Shown: piece after piece, positions 51,213 to 58,900 of the stretch
Numbering within the stretch: the first letter of the stretch is position 1
Layout of the letters: every line of letters starts with the position of its first letter
Source: Oscillospiraceae bacterium
GTDB lineage: Bacteria > Bacillota > Clostridia > Oscillospirales > SIG627
Length of the DNA: 64,000 nt
Direction: 5' to 3'
NCBI GenBank assembly: GCA_015064635.1
Contig: SVRV01000006.1
Coordinates: 1 to 64,000, forward strand
The notes under the pieces: generated by a model
The model's database searches: none
What the model saw: only the letters and a program-made list of their open reading frames with translations
Told to the model about the DNA's origin: nothing
Made by a program: the position numbers and the translations under genes

Positions 51213-53378
51213 ATGCCAATAACAGCCAAAACAATGCGGAAACAATTATCAATGCTGAAGCCGTTTACTGACACTTGCTCTCTTGATATGATACGCATGG
51301 GACAGAATAAAATAGGCACACTCATGAAGTTTACAAACCGAGGACAGACGGTTATTAAAGAACATTCTTTTGGAAATTTCAATGCATGTTGGATTTTGCC
51401 CAAGGATGAAACACGACAGGGCGTTTTGCTCTATCTTCACGGCGGCGGATATACAGCCGGTGATTTGGGCTATGTAAAGGGCGCCGGTACAACGATTGCG
51501 GTGAGGTGCGGAACGAGAGTTTTCGCTCCTGCGTACAGACTTGCTCCCGAGCACCCCTTTCCTGCCGCAATAGATGATGCTTTTGATTCTTATAAATATC
51601 TCCTTACCAAAGGATATAGCCCCGATAAAATAACATTGATAGGTGAAAGTGCAGGCGGTGGACTTTGCTTTGCACTTTTACAAAAGCTCCGTGAAGAAGG
51701 AGAAGATATGCCCGCCGGTGTTGTTGCTATATCTCCGTGGACAGACCTTGAGGCAAACGGTGAGTCATATGAGAGTAACGCCGACGTTGACTCGTCTGTT
51801 TCCAAAAAGCTTTTAAATTTTTATGCCGATTCTTATACGTCAGACAGAAAGAATCCACTTGTATCACCTGTCAATGCAGACCTTACAGGTATGCCTGCGA
51901 CTCTGATTTTTGCAGGTGGAGACGAAATAATGCTGGACGATTCAAGGCGTATCCACGAGTGCTTGAAGGAAGCGGGCTGCGAAAGTACTCTTCACATAAA
52001 GCCCGAACGTTGGCATGCTTATGTTTTGTATGCGCTTCACGAGGATAGAGATGATTTTCATAAAATTAATTCTTTTCTTGATAAGCACATGTCAAGAGCA
52101 AACAAGCTGCGTTGGATGAAACTTGATAATGCTGCCAAGATATACCCTGCCGCAAGGCGCCAGAATTGGAGCAACGTGTACAGAGTATCCGCTACTCTCA
52201 AGGAGGATGTAGACAAGGATATTCTTTCGAGCGCACTTGATGTGACTGTACGCAGATTTCCCTCAATTGCCGCAAGACTTCGTAAGGGTTTCTTCTGGTA
52301 CTATCTTGAACAGATATCAAAAGCGCCCGAGGTAATGGAGGAAAACAGCTTTCCCTTGACACGAATGTCAAATAAAGAGATTTCAAAGTGTGCTTTTCGT
52401 GTTCTTATATATAAGTCAAGAATTGCCGTTGAGCTTTTTCATTCTCTCACAGACGGTACGGGTGCTTTAATCTTCTTAAAAACTCTCGTTGCCGAATATA
52501 TCCAGCAAAAATATAAGATTTTGATTACAAATAAAAACGGAGTACTTCCGCGCCTTGATCCTCCCGATGAGGAGGAGCTTGAAGACAGCTTCCAAAAATA
52601 TTCCGGAAAGGTAAGTGCAAGCAGGAGAGAAAGCAATGCATGGCATCTTTCGGGCACGGTTGAAACAGCGGGATTTTTGAATCTTACCTGCTTTAAAATA
52701 CCTGTAAAAGAGGCGCTTGATAAGGCTCATGAATACGGAGTTACACTTACTGCATTTATTACGGCGGTAATGATGAGTGCACTGTGTGATTTGCAAAAGA
52801 AAAAGGTTCAAAATCCAAAGCGGCTGAAGCCCGTTAAGGTTTTGGTACCTGTAAACCTTAGAAATATATTTGAAAGCCGCACTATGCGTAATTTCGCATA
52901 TTATACTACTCCCGAAATAGATCCAAGACTTGGTGAATACAGCTTTTCGGATATTTGCATGGCGGTTCATCACAGAATGGGACTTGATGTAACACCTCAG
53001 GTGATGAGCTCAAAGATTGCCGCTAACGTAAACAGCGAAAAATCTGTTTTTGTGAAAATTATGCCGCTGTTTATAAAGAACCTTGTCATGAAAGCAGTAT
53101 TCAATGCAGTGGGTGAGAAAAAGTCATGCATTACGCTTTCTAACTTGGGCAAGGTTTCCGTTCCGGAGGAAATGGAGCCGTATATAGAACGGTTTGATTT
53201 CATTCTCGGAGTTCAGGCAACAGCCCCCAATAATTGCGGTGTGATCTCCTTCGGCGATACGCTTTATATCAATTTTATAAGGAACACATGTGAGCCGGAC
53301 GTTGAATACTATTTCTACAAGACACTTGAAAAGCTTGGCTTAAGAGCTGAGGTCGAAAGTAATTCGAGAAACGGTTAA
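51213..53378 (+). CDS. Fusion of an HSL-type alpha/beta hydrolase and an alcohol-acyltransferase/condensation-like domain
   Basis: A 721-residue two-part protein. Residues 1-290 are a hormone-sensitive-lipase-type esterase: oxyanion HGGG (76-79), nucleophile elbow GESAGGG with Ser146, acid in GGDEIMLDD near 235 and His in ERWHAYVL near 265. Residues about 305-715 form a chloramphenicol-acetyltransferase-like domain, with HSLTDG (His410, Asp414) as the HxxxDG catalytic motif of condensation and alcohol O-acetyltransferase enzymes. No carrier or adenylation domain, so it is not a peptide synthetase. It would move or remove acyl groups on a lipid or alcohol. The DUF6320 gene follows 12 bases on. 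No signal peptide. Confidence 0.82.
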   Translation: MPITAKTMRKQLSMLKPFTDTCSLDMIRMGQNKIGTLMKFTNRGQTVIKEHSFGNFNACWILPKDETRQGVLLYLHGGGYTAGDLGYVKGAGTTIAVRCGTRVFAPAYRLAPEHPFPAAIDDAFDSYKYLLTKGYSPDKITLIGESAGGGLCFALLQKLREEGEDMPAGVVAISPWTDLEANGESYESNADVDSSVSKKLLNFYADSYTSDRKNPLVSPVNADLTGMPATLIFAGGDEIMLDDSRRIHECLKEAGCESTLHIKPERWHAYVLYALHEDRDDFHKINSFLDKHMSRANKLRWMKLDNAAKIYPAARRQNWSNVYRVSATLKEDVDKDILSSALDVTVRRFPSIAARLRKGFFWYYLEQISKAPEVMEENSFPLTRMSNKEISKCAFRVLIYKSRIAVELFHSLTDGTGALIFLKTLVAEYIQQKYKILITNKNGVLPRLDPPDEEELEDSFQKYSGKVSASRRESNAWHLSGTVETAGFLNLTCFKIPVKEALDKAHEYGVTLTAFITAVMMSALCDLQKKKVQNPKRLKPVKVLVPVNLRNIFESRTMRNFAYYTTPEIDPRLGEYSFSDICMAVHHRMGLDVTPQVMSSKIAANVNSEKSVFVKIMPLFIKNLVMKAVFNAVGEKKSCITLSNLGKVSVPEEMEPYIERFDFILGVQATAPNNCGVISFGDTLYINFIRNTCEPDVEYYFYKTLEKLGLRAEVESNSRNG

Positions 53379-53390
53379 AGGAAAATAAAT

Positions 53391-54086
53391 ATGTATTGTA
53401 TTAATTGCGGAGTAAAACTCTCCGATACCGAAAAAAGCTGTCCGCTTTGCGGTACGGTTCCGTATCATCCTGATTTGGTACGTACCGAAGCCGATAGCCT
53501 TTACCCCAAGAATAAATATCCGAAAACAAAAAAAGTGAGCCGCATCGGAATAATGATGGCAATGAGTATACTGTCGCTTATTGCGGCAATCGTTCCAATG
53601 CTCTGCGATTTTGGTATAAACTCTTCCATGACTTGGTCTGCATTTGTGGTTGGTGCGGTAGTTATGGGATATCCTGCCTTTGTTTTGCCTTTCTGGTTTA
53701 AAAAACCGAATCCTGCAATTTTTACCGCAGTATTCTTTGTATGCTCGGCACTTTATCTTTTGTTCATTAATATTATAACAAGCGGAGATTGGTTTTTGTC
53801 ATTTGTATTTCCAACAGTTGGCGTTATAGGACTTACGATAACAGCCGTTGTTACGCTTACATATTATTTAAAGAACGGAAAGCTTTTTGTATTCGGTGGG
53901 GCATTTCTTGCTATCGGTGGATATATGCCGCTAATGGAGCTTTTTCTTTCAATAACCTTTGGGTATGATTTTATCTGGTGGTCTCTTTATCCCATGGTTC
54001 CTCTTATGGCATTTGGACTTATTCTTATCTTTTTTGGTGCAACCCCTTCGGCACGAGAGGGCGTTGAAAGAAGGTTTTTCTTATAA
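53391..54086 (+). CDS. DUF6320 zinc-ribbon membrane protein
   Basis: A 231-residue protein with an N-terminal zinc ribbon (Cys3, Cys6, Cys17, Cys20), a basic linker (KNKYPKTKKVSR) and about six hydrophobic helices from residue 58 on. This is the layout of the DUF6320 family, whose function is unknown and which is often found beside alcohol-acetyltransferase-like genes in Clostridia. Here it sits 12 bases after just such a gene, with AAAGGAAA before the ATG. The zinc ribbon points into the cytoplasm. It may anchor or supply its partner at the membrane; that is inference. Confidence 0.78.
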   Translation: MYCINCGVKLSDTEKSCPLCGTVPYHPDLVRTEADSLYPKNKYPKTKKVSRIGIMMAMSILSLIAAIVPMLCDFGINSSMTWSAFVVGAVVMGYPAFVLPFWFKKPNPAIFTAVFFVCSALYLLFINIITSGDWFLSFVFPTVGVIGLTITAVVTLTYYLKNGKLFVFGGAFLAIGGYMPLMELFLSITFGYDFIWWSLYPMVPLMAFGLILIFFGATPSAREGVERRFFL

Positions 54087-54120
54087 ATACAAAAAAATAA
54101 AAATATTTTTAAAAAAGTAG

Positions 54121-54149
54121 TTGACAAACTCAAACTCTTGTGTTATAAT
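54121..54149 (+). promoter_or_regulatory. Promoter of the tRNA pair
   Basis: TTGACA (54121-54126), 17-base spacer, TATAAT (54144-54149); perfect boxes. Confidence 0.8.
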
Positions 54150-54183
54150 CTATCCGTTGTCTGGAAAGACAAAACACAAAAGT

Positions 54184-54258
54184 GCTGGTGTGGCTCAACG
54201 GTAGAGCAGCTGATTTGTAATCAGCAGGTTGGGGGTTCGATTCCCTTCACCAGCTCCA
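54184..54258 (+). tRNA. tRNA-Thr (anticodon TGT)
   Basis: Full cloverleaf: acceptor GCTGGTG with CACCAGC, anticodon stem CTGAT/ATCAG around TTTGTAA, T loop TTCGATT, discriminator T, and encoded CCA at 54256-54258. Confidence 0.95.
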
Positions 54259-54264
54259 TAAGAT

Positions 54265-54349
54265 GGGAGCGTTCCCGAGTGGCCAAAGGGGGCAGACTGT
54301 AAATCTGTTGTCAGTGACTTCGGTGGTCCGAATCCACCCGCTCCCACCA
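54265..54349 (+). tRNA. tRNA-Tyr (anticodon GTA)
   Basis: Acceptor GGGAGCG with CGCTCCC, anticodon loop CTGTAAA, long variable arm (class II), discriminator A and encoded CCA. The T loop (54327-54333) is TCCGAAT, with C where the near-universal U55 stands. Confidence 0.93.
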
Positions 54350-54350
54350 G

Positions 54351-54389
54351 AAAAAAGCATCAATCTTGATACAAGATTGATGCTTTTTT
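54351..54389 (+). terminator. Terminator of the tRNA pair
   Basis: Perfect 18-bp stem (54351-54368 with 54372-54389), 3-base loop, T run. Its arm ATCAATCTT recurs in the first hairpins of the array behind it. Confidence 0.85.
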
Positions 54390-54394
54390 CAACT

Positions 54395-54555
54395 AAATCC
54401 GTCTTTGCAGACGGAATAAATCAATCTTCGATTGATGATATCTGCTACGCAGATGAAATCGCCTGCGGCGAATTAAAGACGGATTTAATTTCATCGAAGC
54501 CGCAAGGCTTTGATTTCATCCAAACTTGTTTGGATTTCATCGTGCTGTGCACGAT
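54395..54555. repeat. Array of short hairpins
   Basis: Seven perfect short hairpins in 161 bases: 54399-54414, 54420-54436, 54440-54454, 54459-54471, 54497-54510, 54518-54535 and 54539-54555. Each has a 5- to 8-bp stem, a 2- to 4-base loop and a different stem sequence; several are joined by GAAATC or GATTTCATC. The 12 bases at 54395-54406 also pair with 54475-54486, which would enclose three of the hairpins in one cloverleaf-like fold. No coding function; an open frame through it and the tRNA-Tyr is spurious. Confidence 0.7.
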
Positions 54556-54562
54556 TTCATTA

Positions 54563-54590
54563 TTGAAATATTTTAGGCTTGTGGTATAAT
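54563..54590 (+). promoter_or_regulatory. Promoter of the broken four-helix-bundle gene
   Basis: TTGAAA (54563-54568), 16-base spacer, TATAAT (54585-54590), followed by AGAGGTG and the ATG at 54611. Confidence 0.55.
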
Positions 54591-54610
54591 GTCATAAAGA
54601 GGTGTTTTAA

Positions 54611-54746
54611 ATGGCAGAAAATAAGTTAGCAGAATTATCTATGGATTTTGCAGTTTGATGTTTCTTCACTTATACATAATTGTGGTGTAATCCGCAAAAT
54701 GCTCATCTCCTCCATCAATACCGCCAAGCAAAATATGGAAAATTAA
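54611..54746 (+). pseudogene. Four-helix-bundle (S23/IVS, Avd-related) gene remnant with internal deletion
   Basis: The ATG at 54611, with its own promoter and AGAGGTG, starts MAENKLAELSMDFAV, the typical N-terminus of the TIGR02436 four-helix-bundle proteins, and stops at 54656. In another frame, overlapping from about 54663, SSLIHNCGVIRKMLISSINT followed by AKQNMEN and a stop at 54744 gives the typical C-terminus of the same family. About 80 middle codons are missing, so the gene is dead by an internal, out-of-frame deletion. The family includes proteins encoded in 23S rRNA intervening sequences and the accessory protein of diversity-generating retroelements. A hairpin array lies on its left and a duplicated hairpin block on its right. 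Confidence 0.75.
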
Positions 54747-54762
54747 AATAACATTATTATTC

Positions 54763-54790
54763 ACCGTCACAAAAAGTGGCGGTTTCTTTT
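54763..54790 (+). terminator. Terminator of the four-helix-bundle remnant
   Basis: 8-bp stem with one G-T pair (54763-54770 with 54776-54783), A5 loop, TTCTTTT tail. Confidence 0.65.
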
Positions 54791-54988
54791 ATTATATAGG
54801 AAATTGCATCGCAATTTGCATATAACAAACAAAGTCTACCTATAAAATTTGTGAGCGTTAGCGAACATCAGTTGCCGAAGGCGACTTTTTTATTATATAG
54901 GAAATTGCATCGCAATTTGCATATAACAAACAAAGTCTACCTATGAAATTTGTGAGCGTTAGCGAACATCAGTTGCCGAAGGCGACTT
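54787..54988. repeat. 101-bp tandem duplication rich in hairpins
   Basis: Two adjoining copies (54787-54887 and 54888-54988) that differ at one base (A54844 against G54945). Each holds a 7-bp hairpin AAATTGC/GCAATTT, a CGTTAGCG element and GCCGAAGGC. After it, 54990-55111 shows no gene and no clear element. Confidence 0.8.
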
Positions 54989-55111
54989 TTTTATTTTTGG
55001 ATAAGATAGGGTTATTACCAAAAAAGACAAGGTATTTATTATTTGGAACTTTTACACAAAAATTAAACCGTATATTTGGATGGTGGTTGAGTGAAAAATA
55101 AAGAAAACATA

Positions 55112-55140
55112 TTGACAAATGATAAGTTATAATGTATACT
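55112..55140 (+). promoter_or_regulatory. Promoter of the TetR-family gene
   Basis: TTGACA (55112-55117), 17-base spacer, TATACT (55135-55140). Confidence 0.65.
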
Positions 55141-55150
55141 GTACATGTAC
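55141..55150. promoter_or_regulatory. Candidate TetR operator
   Basis: GTACATGTAC is a perfect 10-bp palindrome directly after the -10 box, covering the transcription start. Its place suits self-repression by the TetR protein encoded 28 bases on. Confidence 0.45.
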
Positions 55151-55177
55151 TAAATAACAATAGAGAGGTAATAGTGA

Positions 55178-55885
55178 ATGCTTAGAAGAATTATAGAGCG
55201 CCACAGTAAAATAGATCCTCTGTCAGATACTGAAATTCAAATCATCAGAGGGGCGACAAAGCTCTTTTTACAGCAAGGCTTTTCTAAAACCACAATCAGA
55301 GAGATATCAAAGGAAACGGGAATAGGGCTTGGAACCATAACCTATTACTACCGTACAAAAGAAGATTTATTGAAGCTCCTTATTGAAGAATTGATGGAGT
55401 TCCATTTTGATATAATCGAGGAAGCCATTGAAAAAACAAATGATAATATTTTTTCATGTGCTTTTGAGGTTGCGGTGCAGATAGCACTTTGCGAAAATGA
55501 CAGCAAAGCATGGGATTTATATTATTCGGCATATTCTCATCCGTCGATTTTTGAATTCATTAAAGATTGGGCGGCAAAAAAGAATTATCATTTATTGAAG
55601 GATAATTTCCCTGATATGACCGAAGACGATTTCAGGAGAATTGAAAACGTATCCAGCGGTATAGAACTTGCAGCTTTTCTCTCTCCTTGCTCCAGATATT
55701 TCACTTTGGATGAAAAAATCAGTTTGTTTTTGGAATCAATAATGAAGATTTTTAACGTTCAGGAAGACAAGCGCAGAGAAATAGTGGATAAAGTATTAGC
55801 ACTTGACTATCAAAAGACAGCCGGTGAAATTTTTGAGAGATTTATAAATAAAGTTTATTCTTCATTCAAAAATACAAGCGTTTGA
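55178..55885 (+). CDS. TetR-family transcriptional regulator
   Basis: A 235-residue regulator with the TetR HTH at residues about 22-70: RGATKLFLQQGFSKTTIREI, then KETGIGLGTITYYYRTKEDL. The remaining helices form the ligand domain, which is longer than usual. GAGAGGT precedes the ATG. It lies 109 bases before the giant surface-protein gene on the same strand and may control it as well as itself. Between the two, AGAGGA/TCCTCT at 55921-55935 makes only a small hairpin, so read-through is possible. Ligand unknown. Confidence 0.88.
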   Translation: MLRRIIERHSKIDPLSDTEIQIIRGATKLFLQQGFSKTTIREISKETGIGLGTITYYYRTKEDLLKLLIEELMEFHFDIIEEAIEKTNDNIFSCAFEVAVQIALCENDSKAWDLYYSAYSHPSIFEFIKDWAAKKNYHLLKDNFPDMTEDDFRRIENVSSGIELAAFLSPCSRYFTLDEKISLFLESIMKIFNVQEDKRREIVDKVLALDYQKTAGEIFERFINKVYSSFKNTSV

Positions 55886-55994
55886 TGTGAAATCATTGGA
55901 TGTTTTAAAATCCTGAGAATAGAGGAGTATCCTCTTTGAAATAAAGTACACAAAACGTGTTGAACGAACCTTTTAATTAAAAATGGAGGCAATT

Positions 55995-58900
55995 ATGAAA
56001 ACAAAACGGATTATATCTTGGTTCTTGATTCTTACCATGATGATAACATTTATTCCGAGCTTTGGGATAACAGGTACTAAAGTAGGTGCAGCATCACAGA
56101 CTGCTCCTTTAGCTTTGACAGGACCTGAGATTCTCCAAAGCGACACAAAAGAAAACGTAAACCAGTCGGGCGGTATAATTTATACCAAGACATCTGAGGC
56201 AAAATCCGACGGCACTGTTGATATTACTCTTACCGCGCATACAACAGGCGTGGTTAAGCCGGTTAATATTATAACTCCCACCGACATAGTGCTGGTGCTT
56301 GATATGTCAGGCTCAATGAAAGAAAGCTTTACAACAACTACCAGCGAATATGTAAAGGAAATCGGTTCTGAATATACATATTGGAGCGGTTTGCGCAGAC
56401 GCACAGGCTATGGATTTGATGATGACAAATATAATGATTTTTACATCAATCTCGGAACTAACAGCGAGCCTGTATATGCAGAGGTAAGCTATACCGGTCA
56501 AAGAGATGCAAACGGCTTTGAGATATACAGATATACCGAAGGCACTACTACAATGAATATCTATCCTGTTCTCAGTGGAACATTGGATGTAGAAAGAGTT
56601 AATGCGGAATATCCTATAATTCAGTTCTATTCACTCGAAGTGACAAGAACATCTCAGAACAAGCTTACAGCCCTAAAGGATGCGGTTAAAACTTTCATTG
56701 ATACAACTTATCAGATGAATAGCACAATTGAAGATACGAGCTCCATACACAGTATTTCAATTGTTAAGTTTGCAGGTCCTCATTATTCCAATAACACCAC
56801 AGATACTCCAACAATTGTAACCGGTAACGGTACCTACACGTACAGCGGTGAAAGAGGCGTAAATTACTCTCAGGTGGTAAAGGGCTTGACACCGGTAGAC
56901 GATGACGGTGCTGCAGAGCTTAAGAGCGCGGTTGATTCTTTGAATGCGGCAGGATCAACCGCGGTTGACAAGGGTCTTGCCCTCGCAGAGGCAGTACTGA
57001 AGAATCGTGCTCTGACAGACTCGGGAAATGCTGCAAACCGCAATCAGGCAGTTATCGTATTTACAGATGGTGACCCCAATCATCAAACAGGCTTTAGCAC
57101 AAGTGTTGCAAATGATGCAATTTCAATTGCAAGCAGGCTTGAGAACACTGCAGATGTTACAATATACGGTGTATGTATTGCAACCAATGCTGATGAAAAT
57201 GATACAAGTGCAAATATCAACAAGTTCATGCACTACATGAGCTCAAATTATCCCAATGCAACAAGCATGACATCTCCCGGTGAAGGCGGAAGCAGCGCTA
57301 ACGGTTATTATAAAACTCCGGATGATTCACATTCTCTTTCGATGATATTTGATGCAATCATCCACGACATTGACCATCCCACAGTTTCACTAGGTGAGGA
57401 AGCAACTGTTGTTGATACTCTTTCTCCTTACTTCAGCTTTGTAAACGGAAATGCGACCAACATTACTCTGATGACCAGCGCAAGAAAAGCCGACGGTACA
57501 TGGGCAGCCCCTGTTGACGATGCAAATCTTACATATAAGATAGAGGAAGACAGACTCACTGTTGACGGTTTCGATTTTGATGCAAATTTTGTTTCCGAAA
57601 CAGGCAGAGGCACAAACGGAGATTTTTACGGTAAGCGTCTTGTCATCACCTTTACTGTAGTTCCCAACTATGATAAGATCGACGAGGATTCGGCTATTCT
57701 TATCAATGGTGATATTCCCACAAACGAGAGCTTCGCAACGATCAATGACAGTGACGAGTTTGAAGTAGCTCAGGTCGTTACTCCCGAACTTGAAGCGTTT
57801 CAGGTCGTTTACGAGGTAGACGGCGAGGAGCATGTATCTTATAACAGATTTACAGGCTCATCTGTTATCGTGGATGATGCCCCGATTAAGGAAGGCTATA
57901 CCTTCAGCGGATGGGAGTATCCCAACGGTCTTGCCGTTTCCGGCGGAAGCTTTACAATGCCGCAAAGTGACGTGAAGGTAGTGGGTAAATTCACAGTAAA
58001 TACTCACAACGTTTCGTATGTTTACAGCACTACGCCTCCCTCTGGCGCATCGGCTCTTCCCACAGCCCAAAACCATGACTACGGTACAACAGTTACAGTT
58101 GCACCCCATGCCACAGCACCCGGCTACATATTCAGTGGCTGGACCCCTCAGCAGACAGATGTAAACGTTGTAAACGGCGAATTTACAATGCCTGATAAGA
58201 ATGTGGTTTTGATTGGACATTTTATACCATCAACCGCAACTCCTTATAAGGTAGAACATTATCTTGAAACTCTCACAGACGGAGTGTATGAAGAAAATCC
58301 CGAGATTACAGAGCCATTTTCCGGAACAACGGGACACACGGTTTCAGCAACTCCTCTTAACAGATTTTCGGGCTTTACCTATAACGATACAAAGAGTGCC
58401 GCAACCAAGAGCGGTACAATCACAGGCGACGGAAACCTTGTACTCAAGCTTTACTATGACAGAAATGAATACAAGGTAGAATACGGCTATGAAGGTGACA
58501 CCGAAATAGCAGGTCTTCCCGCACTTCCCGCAGGAGGCACATTCAAATACGGCGAGACTGTTACAGTAGCATCAGCTGCAATTCCACCTGCAGGATATTC
58601 CTTCACAGGCTGGTACAGAGGAACAGTAAGCAATCCCGTTTCGGGAACCTTTGAAATGCCCGCATACGATGTTCATCTGCTTGGATATTTTGAAGCCAAT
58701 ACAGGTACAAAATATACCGTCGAGCATTACCTTATGAACACAGACGGAACTTATCCGTCAGCTCCCGAGGACTTCGAAACCTTCTATGGAACAACAGGAC
58801 ACACAGTTTTGGCAACTCCTCTTGTAAAGTATCAGGGCTTTACTTATGATGACGCAAAGAGTGCTGCGACCAAGAGTGGCGAAATCGCAGGAGACGGAAG

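Noticed and set aside
51213..53378. Non-ribosomal peptide synthetase fragment
   Set aside because: The condensation-like domain has no adenylation or carrier domain beside it and is fused to a complete esterase; alcohol-acyltransferase type fits better.
54263..54589. 108-codon frame across tRNA-Tyr and the hairpin array
   Set aside because: It starts inside the tRNA region and runs through terminator and palindromes; a known type of spurious frame.
54787..54988. CRISPR-like repeat
   Set aside because: Only two directly adjoining 101-bp copies, no unique spacers, no cas genes.
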